A stretch of DNA of 64,000 bases from Vibrio cyclitrophicus. GTDB lineage: Bacteria > Pseudomonadota > Gammaproteobacteria > Enterobacterales > Vibrionaceae. The stretch covers positions 682,001-746,000 of the forward strand of contig CP065367.1 in assembly GCA_023206055.1 (NCBI GenBank), read 5' to 3'. How positions within the stretch are numbered: position 1 is the first letter of the stretch; each line of letters opens with the position of its first letter. Below the pieces are notes generated by a model. The model ran no database searches, was not told the DNA's origin, and worked only from the letters and a program-made list of their open reading frames with translations. This document shows, one piece after another, positions 17,805 to 27,291 of the stretch. The position numbers were made by a program, and so were the translations under genes.

Positions 17805-17892
17805 ATTATTACCTTATCGACTTATTTTTATTTGAGTGTTCAGCTTGTTGAGCGATCTTTGTAAGTAGCGACCTTGTATTTAGCGACACAAC

Positions 17893-17924
17893 GAAAAAGA
17901 GCCACAATACAGTGGCTCTTTTTC
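17893..17924. terminator. Terminator downstream of the DEAD-box helicase
   Basis: The stem GAAAAAGAGCCAC/GTGGCTCTTTTTC around AATACA is symmetrical, with A-run and T-run flanks. It lies 17 bp beyond the leftward helicase stop. Confidence 0.9.
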
Positions 17925-17940
17925 ATTACCAACCGTAATT

Positions 17941-19227
17941 TTACTTACGACGGTTTTTAATTCGCTTCATCATAGTCAAACGACGTTCAGCGCTTGCTTG
18001 ATCTTGTGGCTCTTCGTTCGCGTTGTTCTTACGACCCTGACGGTTTTTGTACGCCGATTTAGTGTTCAGTTTCTCGATGTAAGCATCACGTTTTTTCGGT
18101 TCATAACCCGGTTGTTCAACACGGCGAATACGCTGTTGAATCAGTTTTTCAACTTGGACAACAGTCAGCTCTTCTTCGCGGTTGACGAAAGAGATTGCGT
18201 GACCTTGTTTACCAGCACGACCTGTACGGCCAATACGGTGAACGTAATCTTCCGCTAGGAAAGGCATGTCGTAGTTAATTACGTGTGGTAAGTCTTCGAT
18301 ATCAAGACCACGAGCCGCAACGTCGGTTGCCACCATCACACGTGCTCTGCCTTCTTTGAAATCATCCAAAGCACGACGACGAGCGCTTTGCGCTTTATCA
18401 CCGTGACAAAGTACTGCTTTAATACCGTCTAGCTTAAGCTCTTTAACTACATCGTTCGCTGTTTCTTTATAGTTCACGAAAACAAGCACTTGGCGCCAGT
18501 TTTTACGACCAATTAGTTCAGAAAGCAGTTCAGTTTTACGCTCTTGATCCACTGGGTACACCACGTGACCTACAGTAGCAGCCGTTGAGTTTTCGCGCTC
18601 AACACTAATACGTTTAGGTTTACGCAGAATATCAACAGACAGCTGGTTTAACTGAGTAGAAGTCGTTGCAGAGAACATCATGATTTGCGGCGATGTTTCT
18701 ACATCCAACATGATCTTACGAACGGCATTGATAAAGCCCATATCAAGGATACGGTCAGCTTCATCGAATACTAGGAATTCTAGGTTTGCGATAGATACGT
18801 TACCCGCTTCTAAGTGTTCTTCCAAACGGCCAGGTGTTGCAACCAAAATATCCACACCCAGTTCTAATTGACGAACTTGTGAAGACATTTTGTTACCACC
18901 GTAAACCGCTGAAACGCTTAGTTCAGTGTATTTAACGTAGTCTTTAATGTTTTGAGCGATCTGCGCAGCGAGCTCTCGAGTTGGAGCAAGAATAAGGCCG
19001 CGAGCCGTTCCTCTAGACGCCTTTTTACCGCTGTTCAAAAGGTGCTGAATAACAGGCAATGAAAATGCCGCTGTTTTACCCGTACCGGTTTGAGCAGTAG
19101 CAAAAATATCATGGCCTTTACGAGCCATTGGAATCGCCTTTTGTTGAATTGGAGTGAGTTTTTCATAACCACACTCAGTCAACGCTTTGACTAATTCAGG
19201 AGCAAAACCTTGAGAGGAAAATGACAT
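17941..19227 (-). CDS. DEAD-box ATP-dependent RNA helicase (RhlE/SrmB-like)
   Basis: 428 residues with the complete DEAD-box motif set: Q motif GYEKLTPIQQKAIP, motif I AQTGTGKT, Ia PTRELA, Ib TPGR, II DEAD, III SAT, then RGLDIEDLPHVINYD and motif VI HRIGRTGRAG. The C terminus is a basic, Asn/Lys/Arg-rich tail after about residue 375. The enzyme unwinds RNA duplexes in RNA turnover or ribosome assembly. The sequence suggests the RhlE group, but the exact paralog is not certain. It appears monocistronic. Confidence 0.94.
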   Translation of the reverse strand: MSFSSQGFAPELVKALTECGYEKLTPIQQKAIPMARKGHDIFATAQTGTGKTAAFSLPVIQHLLNSGKKASRGTARGLILAPTRELAAQIAQNIKDYVKYTELSVSAVYGGNKMSSQVRQLELGVDILVATPGRLEEHLEAGNVSIANLEFLVFDEADRILDMGFINAVRKIMLDVETSPQIMMFSATTSTQLNQLSVDILRKPKRISVERENSTAATVGHVVYPVDQERKTELLSELIGRKNWRQVLVFVNYKETANDVVKELKLDGIKAVLCHGDKAQSARRRALDDFKEGRARVMVATDVAARGLDIEDLPHVINYDMPFLAEDYVHRIGRTGRAGKQGHAISFVNREEELTVVQVEKLIQQRIRRVEQPGYEPKKRDAYIEKLNTKSAYKNRQGRKNNANEEPQDQASAERRLTMMKRIKNRRK

Positions 19228-19409
19228 TGTTACGGGTTCCTTAAGCAGACAGCCTACATTCTTATTTCAGCCGAGCACTATAAAGTAATTAGAGTGATTT
19301 ATCTCACATTTATCGTGATATAACGCAAACTTTCTCATTTAATCTGGTGTTTATCCCGCCTTCAACGAAGTAAACACCAAGATCCTTGGTTCAAACAGCA
19401 AAAACAGGG

Positions 19410-20393
19410 CTATTGGATGCCACACAGCTTGAGAAGAATCTGCTCGAGTTCGCCCCACGGCATGAGCTGCGAGTCGATCACTTCAAGACGAGATTCGAAG
19501 CCATCAAGGGAAATTTCATTCACTGACACCACTTGATTCGCCACATTGAATGCGTAGCAACCTTGGTCGGTGTTCACTACGGCTTTTACACGCTCAGCCG
19601 TTAGATCTGACAACATTGAGAATAGTGCATCGAAGTCGAACTTATGCTCTGCACCAAAAAGCCAACCACAACTGAAATAGCCCTGACCTTTATTCTCTTT
19701 ACGGATGAAAACTTCACCGGGAGGAAGTTGGAATTGTGGCTCTTGTTCAGCGTGATCGTGATGATGCGCTTCAAGATGAGATGAAGCACTGCCGTATACT
19801 CTTTCAATATCCAACACTTCCAATGGCACTTCACCATCGTGAATTAGCTTATGGAATACTTTTGCTGGCGTTTGATCCGTCACCCAATCATTGAACACAT
19901 CGATGTCTTCAGAATGAACAAGATCAACCTTAGTCCCAAGAATCACATCAGCACTGTTTAATTGGTCATTGAAATTCTGATTCGAGGTGTACTTTTCATT
20001 GGATAGATTTCGTGGGTCAACCAAACCAAGCGTCGCTTTTAGATCAACATAAGGCGTGTACTGATCGGAAGTCAGTGTCGCAATCACTTGTTTAGGGTGA
20101 CCAAGCCCTGTCGGCTCAATCAATAAACGGTCTGGTTTTTGGCGAAGTAAGGCATTAATACCTACCGACATAGGCACACCCGCAGTACAACACATGCAGC
20201 CACCCGGCACTTCTTTAATCAAAGCGCCTTGATCTGTCATCAATGCGCCGTCAATGCCGATTTCCCCGAATTCATTAACAAGAACAGCCCAGTTTTCATT
20301 TTCAGGTTTATTTTTTAGTAGGTTCAAAATGGCTGTCGTTTTACCAACGCCTAAGAAGCCCGTAATGATGTTTGTAGGAACTTTTTTGGTCAT
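19410..20393 (-). CDS. CobW/COG0523 family metal-chaperone GTPase
   Basis: 327 residues. The P-loop GFLGVGKTT (residues about 10-18), Mg site (E-P-G-G) and metal motif GGCMCC (CxCC, near residue 67) are clear. LLIEPTGLGHP and the base-recognition motif TKVD follow. A histidine-rich loop (HLEAHHHDHAE) lies at about 210-220 and the CobW_C domain covers the rest. The family delivers or handles metals, often zinc, in the cytoplasm. No clear Zur box was seen upstream, so metal regulation is only possible. The length fits YjiA/YeiR-type members. Confidence 0.92.
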   Translation of the reverse strand: MTKKVPTNIITGFLGVGKTTAILNLLKNKPENENWAVLVNEFGEIGIDGALMTDQGALIKEVPGGCMCCTAGVPMSVGINALLRQKPDRLLIEPTGLGHPKQVIATLTSDQYTPYVDLKATLGLVDPRNLSNEKYTSNQNFNDQLNSADVILGTKVDLVHSEDIDVFNDWVTDQTPAKVFHKLIHDGEVPLEVLDIERVYGSASSHLEAHHHDHAEQEPQFQLPPGEVFIRKENKGQGYFSCGWLFGAEHKFDFDALFSMLSDLTAERVKAVVNTDQGCYAFNVANQVVSVNEISLDGFESRLEVIDSQLMPWGELEQILLKLCGIQ

Positions 20394-20610
20394 ATCAGTT
20401 CTCCTTTTTAAGGGAGTATATACTTAATCACCAAAAAGTTGACCCCAATCGCTTGTTTATACTCAGATTGGCGAGCAGAAGAATGGATTGGCTGATACCG
20501 AAGATTAGGCTAACTCACAGAGAGATTGCACTTAACGAAGTGTGAAGGCTTAAGCTGATAAATAGATAATAGAAGTGAAAGTTAAATTTTGGATGCTCCA
20601 AACGAACTAA

Positions 20611-20633
20611 AGGCGTACTTACTCAGTACGCCT
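20611..20633. repeat. Short hairpin in the cobW-clcA spacer
   Basis: AGGCGTACT-TACTC-AGTACGCCT gives a perfect 9-bp stem with a 5-base loop. There is no T-run on the plus strand and only a short one on the minus, so terminator function is doubtful. Confidence 0.6.
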
Positions 20634-20874
20634 CACCCTCGTTACTCAATCGTGAGTTCGCGAATCAGGAAGCCTTAAATATCGACCTGAACATTTAACG
20701 AGGAACTAAAAATTTGTTTCTGAATCCATCCAAATTGTGTGTAAAACCTCACTTCTCCTTGCGGTTTGTTATGTTGCTTTACGATTTAACTATGGTTCAT
20801 TTTTGGTGATATTCAAGCCGCCACCAGAGAATCGTTCAAAATTGTGACGGTGATTCCACTATTGACCATATATA

Positions 20875-20906
20875 TCATTTATGTAACACGTATATTCCAT
20901 AAATGA
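20875..20906. promoter_or_regulatory. Inverted repeat upstream of clcA
   Basis: TCATTTATG and CATAAATGA are perfectly inverted with a 14-base spacer, ending 94 bases before the clcA start. This could be an operator for an unknown dimeric regulator. Confidence 0.4.
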
Positions 20907-21000
20907 AATTCAACTTTGCATCTTTGTTGCTATAGGATATGCAGAGGAAGCGTATAATTTATTTCAATCCCGCCCTAACTCATTCAGGAGACTTATCTCT

Positions 21001-22407
21001 ATGACCAGAAGAGAGAAAATTAAGCAGTCCTTATTAGCCAAGATGCCAAGGGATGCTATTAATCAATTTCTCTCAAGAGATAAAACTCCAGCTTCCGTTC
21101 TCTTTCTTTCTTGTATTGTGGGGGTACTTGCTGGCGTAGTGGGTACCTATTTTGAGGTTGCGGTTCATTTCATCACAGAAACTCGTACCGATTGGCTGAA
21201 AGATGAAATCGGTAGCCATTTACCACTTTGGCTTGCTGCTTTCCTTATTAGTGCTGCATTCGCCTTTATTGGCTATTTCCTCGTCCACCGCTTTGCTCCA
21301 GAAGCTGCCGGTTCAGGTATCCCTGAAATAGAAGGTGCGATGGACGGCATGCGTCCTGTTCGATGGTGGAGAGTATTACCAGTAAAATTCTTTGGCGGTA
21401 TGGGCGCGTTAGGCTCTGGTATGGTGTTAGGCCGTGAAGGACCAACCGTTCAAATGGGCGGTAGTATTGGTCGTATGGTCACAGATATATTTCGAGTTAA
21501 AGATGATGACACTCGTCACTCCCTGTTGGCGTCAGGCGCAGCTGGTGGTTTAGCCGCCGCATTCAATGCACCGCTAGCTGGCATCATGTTTGTGGTCGAG
21601 GAGATGAGACCACAATTTCGCTACTCACTCATATCAATCAAAGCCGTCATTATCTCAGCAGTTTCAGCCAACATTGTATTTCGCTCTATAAACGGCCAGT
21701 CTGCTGTTATCACAATGCCTCAATACCACCCGCCTGAACTCGAGGCACTTTGGTTGTTCTTGCTGTTAGGTGTGTTATTCGGTCTGTTTGGTGTGATTTT
21801 CAATAAACTGATTACGCTTTCTCAAGACCTGTTTGTGGCAATACACAAGAATGACCGTAAACGCTACTTGATGACTGGTACCCTACTTGGCGGTTGCTTT
21901 GGCTTGTTGCTGCTCTATATACCTGAATTAACTGGTGGTGGTATTGGTATCATCCCTAACATCACTAATGGCAGCTACAGCACCAACGTATTGTTATTGA
22001 TCTTCCTAGGGCGCGTTCTGACTACTCTGCTTTGTTTCGGCTCTGGTGCGCCAGGCGGTATCTTTGCACCAATGCTTGCGCTAGGAACACTCTTTGGTTA
22101 TGCGTTCGGGCTTATCGCGGCAGCATTCTTTCCGGAACTGAATATTGAACCGGGTATGTTTGCAATTGCTGGCATGGGAGCCTTATTTGCCGCCACCGTG
22201 CGAGCACCTATCACGGGCATACTGTTGGTTATTGAAATGACCAATAACTACTACCTCATCCTGCCGTTGATCATCACCTGCTTAGGCGCGGTAATCATTG
22301 CTCAAATGTTAGGTGGGCAGCCAATTTACAGCCAACTGCTTAACCGTACGCTGAAAAACGAGAAGCTAAGACAACAAGACCTCCCCCAGCAAGAGGAAGT
22401 CCGTTAA
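21001..22407 (+). CDS. clcA: ClcA-type H+/Cl- exchange transporter
   Basis: This CLC antiporter of 468 residues exchanges chloride for protons across the inner membrane and helps in extreme acid stress. The selectivity motifs are visible: GSGIPEIEGAM, GREGPTVQMGG with the external gating Glu, GAPGGIFAPMLALG and the C-terminal MTNNYYLIL with the chloride-binding Tyr. The internal proton Glu is in MFVVEEMRPQFRYS. About a dozen or more helices span the protein. The ATG at 21001 has AGGAGA nine bases upstream. No CBS domains follow, as in E. coli ClcA. Confidence 0.96.
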   Translation: MTRREKIKQSLLAKMPRDAINQFLSRDKTPASVLFLSCIVGVLAGVVGTYFEVAVHFITETRTDWLKDEIGSHLPLWLAAFLISAAFAFIGYFLVHRFAPEAAGSGIPEIEGAMDGMRPVRWWRVLPVKFFGGMGALGSGMVLGREGPTVQMGGSIGRMVTDIFRVKDDDTRHSLLASGAAGGLAAAFNAPLAGIMFVVEEMRPQFRYSLISIKAVIISAVSANIVFRSINGQSAVITMPQYHPPELEALWLFLLLGVLFGLFGVIFNKLITLSQDLFVAIHKNDRKRYLMTGTLLGGCFGLLLLYIPELTGGGIGIIPNITNGSYSTNVLLLIFLGRVLTTLLCFGSGAPGGIFAPMLALGTLFGYAFGLIAAAFFPELNIEPGMFAIAGMGALFAATVRAPITGILLVIEMTNNYYLILPLIITCLGAVIIAQMLGGQPIYSQLLNRTLKNEKLRQQDLPQQEEVR

Positions 22408-22610
22408 TTACAAATGACTCATGAAAAAATACACATTCGACGTGTTTAATCTCCCGATTCCGTATCAAAATCAAAAAAGCAAACGTTAAACTTGGTATCA
22501 TCCACTCAAAATTAGTTGAGTGCCCTCAAAATCTATTGATTAAACGCCTACACGCTCTAACTAAAGCAAATAATCCAATATTCTGTAATTAACTAAGTCG
22601 GAGCAAGTCG

Positions 22611-23591
22611 TTGAACTGGAGAAGATTAACCCAAGTAAAAAATGTGCCGCCATCTCAGGCGTCTTTAGCACTTGGCGTTATTGGGCTAGGACAAGCTTGG
22701 GCGCTATATGTCCCGGGCATTGGCGAGATTATTCGTCCCTATCTAGCTTCATTCGGCGCACTGTTGCTGCTGCCTGTTTTACTACGCTATTTAACAAACT
22801 TTAATACTTTCCTTAATGATATTCGCCACCCGTTAAGTGGAAGCTTGATGGCACCCATGAGCATGGCTTTACTGATTCTGTGCGACTATTTAGCCGAGAT
22901 ATCGCCTGTCATCGCTTACCCAGTTTGGTTCTGCGCGTTGTTGTTGCATTTTACTATGATGGTGTTGTTCTTTAGTTTTCAGATCATCAACTTCAAAATG
23001 TCGAACATTGTACCAAGTTGGTTTCTGTATCCGGTCGGTTTGATCAGCAGTTCCTTAGCGGGCACACAGTTTGGACATACCGTCTTTTCAGAAACACTTG
23101 CAGCCACTTGTATTGGTATCTATTTCCTTATGTTGCCAGTGGTGTTGTACCGCTTGGTGTTCGAAGGCAATCTTCCTCGCCGGGCAAGACCAACACTCGC
23201 CATCATGGCAGCTCCGGTTAACTTATCTTTAGCTGCTTACTTGGTTAACTTCGACAACCCAGACCCGATTCTGACAGGCGCGCTGGCTGGTATTGCCATC
23301 ACCATGACTCTGTTGATTTACTTGTGTTACATCCGATTAATGCGCCTCAAGTTCCAGCCTTCAATTGCTGCTGTTACCTTCCCATCGGTGATTAGCGCCA
23401 TTGCCATGCATCGCTTAACCACCTTTTTCGGTGCTGAATACCCACAATGGTACTGGCTACACAAGTTTGGCTTCTTCGAGCTGACCATCGCGACGATCTT
23501 GGTCATTTGGGTTGCAGGCGGTTATGTGAAGATGTATTGGCCGGAGTTTTTCGATTCTGACTACATGTCTAAAAAGATCAAACGTTCTTAG
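22611..23591 (+). CDS. TDT family (TehA/SLAC1-type) anion channel or transporter
   Basis: 326 residues with about ten hydrophobic spans, matching the tellurite-resistance/dicarboxylate transporter fold. Conserved stretches include ASLALGVIGLGQAWALY, HPLSGSLMAPMSMALLI and LPRRARPTLAIMAAPVNLSLAAY. The start is a TTG with GGAG eight bases upstream. The first downstream ATG lies well inside the protein, so TTG is preferred. In bacteria TehA-like channels conduct small anions. The substrate is unknown. A strong palindromic terminator follows. Confidence 0.87.
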   Translation: MNWRRLTQVKNVPPSQASLALGVIGLGQAWALYVPGIGEIIRPYLASFGALLLLPVLLRYLTNFNTFLNDIRHPLSGSLMAPMSMALLILCDYLAEISPVIAYPVWFCALLLHFTMMVLFFSFQIINFKMSNIVPSWFLYPVGLISSSLAGTQFGHTVFSETLAATCIGIYFLMLPVVLYRLVFEGNLPRRARPTLAIMAAPVNLSLAAYLVNFDNPDPILTGALAGIAITMTLLIYLCYIRLMRLKFQPSIAAVTFPSVISAIAMHRLTTFFGAEYPQWYWLHKFGFFELTIATILVIWVAGGYVKMYWPEFFDSDYMSKKIKRS

Positions 23592-23653
23592 CGTTTACTT
23601 AATGAAATTCTGTTGCTTATCTGTGCCAACAAAACTTAGCGCCTAGACCCAAA

Positions 23654-23691
23654 AATAACGCCATTTGTTACATGTAACAAATGGCGTTATT
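23654..23691. terminator. Perfect 38-bp palindrome, probable bidirectional terminator
   Basis: The left arm AATAACGCCATTTGTTACA is followed without interruption by its exact reverse complement. It lies between the stops of two convergent genes. The T-run is short, so it could also be a protein site. Confidence 0.72.
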
Positions 23692-23724
23692 CGTTCGCGC
23701 TAAATCAACTTACAACAATAATGT

Positions 23725-24540
23725 TTAATCGATCAAAGCACCATATTCGTCAAAGAATGGATAAGGACCATCACTATCTTCTATATAACTAATATGAGAA
23801 ACCACGGACTTCTTAGCTATAGTCAGAAGTTGTATCGCTTTAGGTTCTAATGAAAAAGATGAATTTGCCTTTGGGTCGAGATCTAATGTGACTGAATGAC
23901 TATGAGAAGGCCCCACCCAAACTGGAATTGAATTCCAAACTGCTGTAATTGGTCGATGTAGGTGGCCAGCACAAATACCCAGGATATTGCTAAAAGGCTT
24001 AATGACTTCGTAAAACTCATCAGCATTCTGCAAGTTCTGCACATCCATATGGTTCAAGCCTACGACCATCGGAGGATGATGGATAAACAACATTATTGCC
24101 CTATCTTGATATTGGTCTAAGACCAAACTAAGCCATTCCAAAGTATCCGCAGTTAAATATCCATAGGGTTTACCAAGAACTGAAGAGTCTAATCCAATAA
24201 GCACCTCGTCATGATTATCTACGACAAAATTACAATATTCATCGTGGTCAAACGAAACAAGATTCGACAAGCCCTCACGCAGATTGTGTCTATCATCATG
24301 ATTACCAGGAATGACATATAACGGCATGTCGAACTTCTCAAGAGCTTCGTTGATCAGTTGGTATTCTTCGATCAAACCAAAGTCACCTAAATCACCAGTA
24401 ACCACGACACAATCAGGTCTCGGGCGTAAGTCGTTGATATGGTTTACGGCATCATATAAACATTTCAACGTATCAACTTTCTTATAGGCCTGCTTGCCCC
24501 CCTGCTTGATGTGCAGGTCTGTCAGTTGTGCAATTAACAT
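23725..24540 (-). CDS. Cytosolic metallophosphoesterase (CpdA/GpdQ-like phosphodiesterase)
   Basis: 271 residues with the calcineurin-like dimetal motifs in order: QLTDLHI, VVTGDLGDFG, PGNHDDRH, FIHHPP and CAGHLHRP. This is the class III phosphodiesterase group that includes CpdA and GpdQ. No signal peptide is seen, so it acts in the cytoplasm. Its ATG is 4 bp from the stop of an ABC ATPase gene, at the end of a LacI-headed transport operon. I infer that it hydrolyses an imported phosphodiester. cAMP hydrolysis is the alternative. Confidence 0.88.
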   Translation of the reverse strand: MLIAQLTDLHIKQGGKQAYKKVDTLKCLYDAVNHINDLRPRPDCVVVTGDLGDFGLIEEYQLINEALEKFDMPLYVIPGNHDDRHNLREGLSNLVSFDHDEYCNFVVDNHDEVLIGLDSSVLGKPYGYLTADTLEWLSLVLDQYQDRAIMLFIHHPPMVVGLNHMDVQNLQNADEFYEVIKPFSNILGICAGHLHRPITAVWNSIPVWVGPSHSHSVTLDLDPKANSSFSLEPKAIQLLTIAKKSVVSHISYIEDSDGPYPFFDEYGALID

Positions 24541-24544
24541 AGTA

Positions 24545-25627
24545 TTACTTCTTTAAAAGAATTAGCCGCTCAGGGGCGAACGAGATAATGACAACTTGAC
24601 CAATTTGATAATCAACTCGAGCAAAACAATCAACCATCAGAGTTCTGTTTTTCTGTAAGCCCGACAACGTTACGCGCGTGCGGTCGCCAAGAAATACAGT
24701 ACTAATAACCGTTGCAGTTAGTGCGCTGTTTTCATCAGTTACTTGCGTTAGTAAAATATCTTCAGGCCTTAACATTACGCTGATTTCTTTATTAGTAGAG
24801 ACCTGTGAGAGCACTTGATCAGACAAAGTAATCTGTTTGCCTGTATCCAACATCAGTTGTCCATCACCCACACTCCCTTCGAGTCGGTTCATTTGACCAA
24901 TAAAATCGGCAACAAAGTTGTTAACTGGCTTCAAATAGATATCTTTTGCTGAACCAATTTGCGCAATTTCTCCATGGTCTAAAACCGCAATGCGATCCCC
25001 CATAGCCATTGCCTCTTCTTGATCATGAGTGACATATACCGCTGTAATGCCGAGTTTTTTTAAGAGATTTCGGATATCACCACGTAACCTTTGTTTCAGA
25101 AGAGCATCTAATGCAGATAACGGTTCATCAAGTAAAAGAACATCTGGTTCAGTGGTAATTGCTCTTGCTAAAGCGACGCGCTGACGCTGGCCTCCTGAAA
25201 GCTGATGGACATTTCGACTCGCATACTTTTCTAAGTCGAACATGTTAAGCATTTCTTTTAGTTTTCTGGTTATCTCAGACGGAGCGACTCCACGAACCTT
25301 AAGTCCATAAGCAATGTTTTCGCTAACATTCATATTCGGGAATAGAGCATAAGACTGAAACACCATCCCAACTTTACGTTGTTCGATTGGTAAACACGTA
25401 ACATCATGATCACCAAACACAATCGTGCCGCCATTTTCATCCGCAAACTCTAGGCCTGCAATCATACGCAATGTAGTTGTCTTTCCGCATCCTGATGGGC
25501 CCAGCAAAACTAAGATTTCGCCCGCCTCAATTTTGAGATTTGTCGGCTTTAATGCCAAGGTTCCATCTGGGAATGTCTTCGTAATATTATTTAGCGAAAT
25601 TTCCACGCCATTTTGTTGTTCTAACAT
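24545..25627 (-). CDS. ABC transporter ATP-binding subunit (PotA/FbpC-like)
   Basis: 360 residues with Walker A GPSGCGKTT, Q-loop FQSYALFPNM, signature LSGGQRQRVALARA, Walker B LLLDEPLSALD and H-loop VYVTHDQEEA. A C-terminal TOBE-type beta domain follows (from about 240, with MLRPEDILL). This layout fits spermidine/putrescine, iron and phosphonate-type importers. It drives uptake through the two permeases encoded just upstream and sits between them and the phosphodiesterase. Confidence 0.95.
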   Translation of the reverse strand: MLEQQNGVEISLNNITKTFPDGTLALKPTNLKIEAGEILVLLGPSGCGKTTTLRMIAGLEFADENGGTIVFGDHDVTCLPIEQRKVGMVFQSYALFPNMNVSENIAYGLKVRGVAPSEITRKLKEMLNMFDLEKYASRNVHQLSGGQRQRVALARAITTEPDVLLLDEPLSALDALLKQRLRGDIRNLLKKLGITAVYVTHDQEEAMAMGDRIAVLDHGEIAQIGSAKDIYLKPVNNFVADFIGQMNRLEGSVGDGQLMLDTGKQITLSDQVLSQVSTNKEISVMLRPEDILLTQVTDENSALTATVISTVFLGDRTRVTLSGLQKNRTLMVDCFARVDYQIGQVVIISFAPERLILLKK

Positions 25628-25640
25628 ATTGATTTTGATC

Positions 25641-26429
25641 TTAATTATTTATCACTGGTTTCTTGTTCAACGCTTGAGCCAAGACCAATAGAGGGAGAAT
25701 TAAACAAAGGAAAATAAGTGTGTACGCTGAACTTATCTCAAGTCGCATAGAAGCATATGAATCAGCAAGTCCAACAGGCAGCGTTTTCGTCAATGGTGTG
25801 TGTAGCATCCATGTCAGGTTAAACTCGCCAATAGACAAAGTGAGTGTCATCAACATACCAGCGACAATACCAGCCTTGCAGTTGGGTACAATCACATCGA
25901 AAAATCGCTGCCAAAAAGTCGCTCCAAGACTTGCAGCGCCTTCCTCAAGAACACGGAAGTTAATACTCTGCAAAATTGATAGAACAGACTTAACCATGAA
26001 AGGCAGTGTGAAAATCACATGACCAACAAGAATAAACATCCAACTTGAGCGGAAGTCATTAAACCCTCCATACGCTAGAATCAAACCTAACGAAATTGCC
26101 ATCCCCGGAATTGCAATGGGGAGTGTAAGTAGCTCGTCAAAAATAGAAGCCCATCTACTTTTACTTTTCGCAAGTACGTAAGCACACGGTACACCTATGA
26201 CAACATTGATTAACGTGGTTGCAATGGCTATTTGTAGGGTTAACCAAATCGTATCTGAATACAGTGCCCATACTTGTTCAACCCAACGAAAGGTAAACCC
26301 ACTTTTAACACCGACAAAATAGTTATTTGTAAGACCAGCGACTACCGACATAAACACCGGCACAATCAAGAACGCACATACCGTCAATGTGAAAAACAGC
26401 TGCATGTAAAAGTATTTATCTTTTTTCAT
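25641..26429 (-). CDS. ABC transporter permease, second subunit
   Basis: 262 residues, six hydrophobic spans, PotC-like. The cytoplasmic EAA loop reads EEGAASLGATFWQRFFDVIVPNCKAG in parts, where the ATPase docks. It starts MKKDKYFYMQL, two bases after the previous permease gene ends. Together with that subunit it should form the heterodimeric channel of the importer. Confidence 0.93.
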   Translation of the reverse strand: MKKDKYFYMQLFFTLTVCAFLIVPVFMSVVAGLTNNYFVGVKSGFTFRWVEQVWALYSDTIWLTLQIAIATTLINVVIGVPCAYVLAKSKSRWASIFDELLTLPIAIPGMAISLGLILAYGGFNDFRSSWMFILVGHVIFTLPFMVKSVLSILQSINFRVLEEGAASLGATFWQRFFDVIVPNCKAGIVAGMLMTLTLSIGEFNLTWMLHTPLTKTLPVGLADSYASMRLEISSAYTLIFLCLILPLLVLAQALNKKPVINN

Positions 26430-26431
26430 TA

Positions 26432-27244
26432 TTATCCCCCCATCGCTGCAGATGCGTTGCCATAACGCTTAGCCAACGCCAAACAAAACCAAGTCACTAG
26501 GCCGAGAATCAAACTCAGTGCAGCTGCCATTGCGAAATTGGCATTGAGCGTAAATTCGGTATATATCGTCATAGGAAGAACGTTGATATTAGTCGCCAAC
26601 GTAAACGCGGTACCAAATGCTCCCATAGATGTAGCAAAACAAATCGAACCCGAAGAGATTAGGCCGGGGGTTAGCGCCGGAAGCGTGACGTCTTTAAAGA
26701 TCTGCCAACGATTTGCACCTAGGGATCGACCGGCTTCAAGTAGATTGTGATCAAGCTTTTCCGCCGTTCCCATTACGGTCAATACAACCCGTGGAATAGA
26801 AAAATATAAATAACCCAAAAACAGCCCTGCCATCGTATAAGCAAACATCCAACGTTCACCCGTCAACATCAACCCAAGCTGAGCGAAAAGTCCCTGTCGC
26901 CCTGAAAGCATGATGACAAAAAAACCAATAACAACACCTGGGAAAGCCAATGGGAAGCTCAGCATTGCAACCAAGATCTGCTTACCTTTAAAGTCATAGC
27001 GAGTCAAAAACAGTCCTGAGATGGTCGCTATCGCTAAACTAACCAGAGTGACTAAAACAGACAGTCCAACTGTCGAAATCAAACTTTTTAAATAGATAGG
27101 TCTAGTTAAAATATGCCAGTAACTTATAGCGCCGCCATCTATTAGCGAAACCTTGATTAACTGCACGACTGGCAATAGAAAAAATGCACAGCTAACGGTG
27201 ATGGCTGGCAAAATCAGAAATAAGGAAATACGATCATTTTTCAT
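26432..27244 (-). CDS. ABC transporter permease, first subunit
   Basis: 270 residues, six hydrophobic spans, PotB-like. The EAA loop reads LEAGRSLGANRWQIFKDVTLP in parts. The start MKNDRISLFLIL lies 47 bp downstream of the binding-protein gene. The region between holds no terminator. It belongs to the same class as permeases of iron, polyamine and phosphonate importers. Confidence 0.93.
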   Translation of the reverse strand: MKNDRISLFLILPAITVSCAFFLLPVVQLIKVSLIDGGAISYWHILTRPIYLKSLISTVGLSVLVTLVSLAIATISGLFLTRYDFKGKQILVAMLSFPLAFPGVVIGFFVIMLSGRQGLFAQLGLMLTGERWMFAYTMAGLFLGYLYFSIPRVVLTVMGTAEKLDHNLLEAGRSLGANRWQIFKDVTLPALTPGLISSGSICFATSMGAFGTAFTLATNINVLPMTIYTEFTLNANFAMAAALSLILGLVTWFCLALAKRYGNASAAMGG

Positions 27245-27291
27245 AGAGATATTGGCGGGTGTAACCCGCCATCCAACATTTTAATAGGCTA

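Larger units (their letters stand above)
20394..21000. other. Divergent gene-free region between CobW-type GTPase and clcA
   Basis: About 600 bases hold no credible gene. I see a 9-bp hairpin (20611-20633), the inverted repeat at 20875-20906 and the clcA ribosome site at 20986-20991 (AGGAGA region). Promoters for both neighbours should lie here. Confidence 0.55.
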
